Part shown: piece after piece, positions 63,983-64,000 of the stretch
Layout of the letters: each line of letters starts with the position of its first letter
Position numbering within the stretch: the stretch's first letter is position 1
NCBI RefSeq assembly: GCF_023611925.1
Contig: NZ_CP091456.1
Coordinates: forward strand, 186,001 to 250,000
Direction of reading: 5' to 3'
DNA: 64,000 bases
Source of the DNA: Avibacterium sp. 20-132
GTDB lineage: Bacteria; Pseudomonadota; Gammaproteobacteria; Enterobacterales; Pasteurellaceae
Translations under genes and position numbers: made by a program
Notes under the pieces: model-generated
The model's input: the letters and a program-made list of their open reading frames with translations, nothing else
Database searches by the model: none
What the model was told of the DNA's origin: nothing

Positions 63983-64000
63983 ATACGAAAGTGCGGTGCA

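Overview
The window looks like a chromosomal segment of a member of the Pasteurellaceae. The Haemophilus-type DNA uptake signal sequence (AAGTGCGGT and its complement ACCGCACTT) occurs throughout, often as inverted pairs that double as terminators. Core-gene order (rplU-rpmA-EamA transporter-obgE, serC-hisC-aroA) and protein sequences also fit that family, on the Haemophilus/Pasteurella side of the USS split rather than the Actinobacillus side. The species cannot be fixed from this window. No rRNA, tRNA, CRISPR array, insertion sequence or intact prophage was seen.

Layout. 1-4955: uronate uptake and catabolism (TRAP small permease cut by the left edge, divergent TRAP binding protein, fructuronate-reductase-like SDR, uxaC) plus a secreted PP2C-like protein. 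4991-18056: mainly housekeeping genes (aroA, hisC, serC, tmaR, queH, ispB, rplU, rpmA, obgE, proA) with an orphan phage-type KilA-N gene and three membrane proteins. 18227-19585: lysC. 19846-27245: a type I restriction-modification locus. Its hsdM begins with a (GCACA)13 tract and is out of frame, so phase-OFF as sequenced. About 0.85 kb of alternating inverted REP-like repeats lies between hsdS and hsdR. 27485-31441: a three-domain rhodanese with a YeeE/TsuA thiosulfate transporter, and purA.

31498-52525 is the accessory heart of the window. It encodes cytoplasmic and periplasmic machinery for sulfated, uronate-containing amino sugars, best explained by chondroitin/dermatan-type glycosaminoglycan fragments. 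The set is two sulfatases (one Sec, one Tat) with a radical-SAM sulfatase maturase, a mannose-family PTS (EIIA, B, C, D), a GH105 unsaturated uronyl hydrolase, a DhuI-type isomerase, AgaS, AgaA, a LacD aldolase, a KbaZ homologue, AgaR, a DUF2264 protein, a CBM9-like exported protein, a cytoplasmic jelly-roll protein, and KdgR, KdgK and Eda. Inferred flow: the sugar is desulfated in the periplasm and imported through the PTS. GH105 then splits it into GalNAc-6-phosphate (AgaA, AgaS, tagatose-6-phosphate, LacD) and an unsaturated uronate (DhuI, an unseen reductase, KDG, KdgK, Eda). CRP sites, an AgaR box, a KdgR box and a shared AAAACGAYGTTTTAAA element tie these units together.

52705-56335: a small accessory patch with a solitary Phd/YefM antitoxin, an XRE regulator, an unrecognised protein that may be abortive-infection-like, and a lipoprotein plus Slam pair (type 11 secretion) with a hairpin at the slam ribosome binding site. 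56361-63982: glycerophosphodiesterase divergent from an ABC importer (ATPase, two permeases, binding protein), then a periplasmic histidine acid phosphatase and a ROK-family regulator. This looks like an organophosphate or sugar-phosphate uptake locus.
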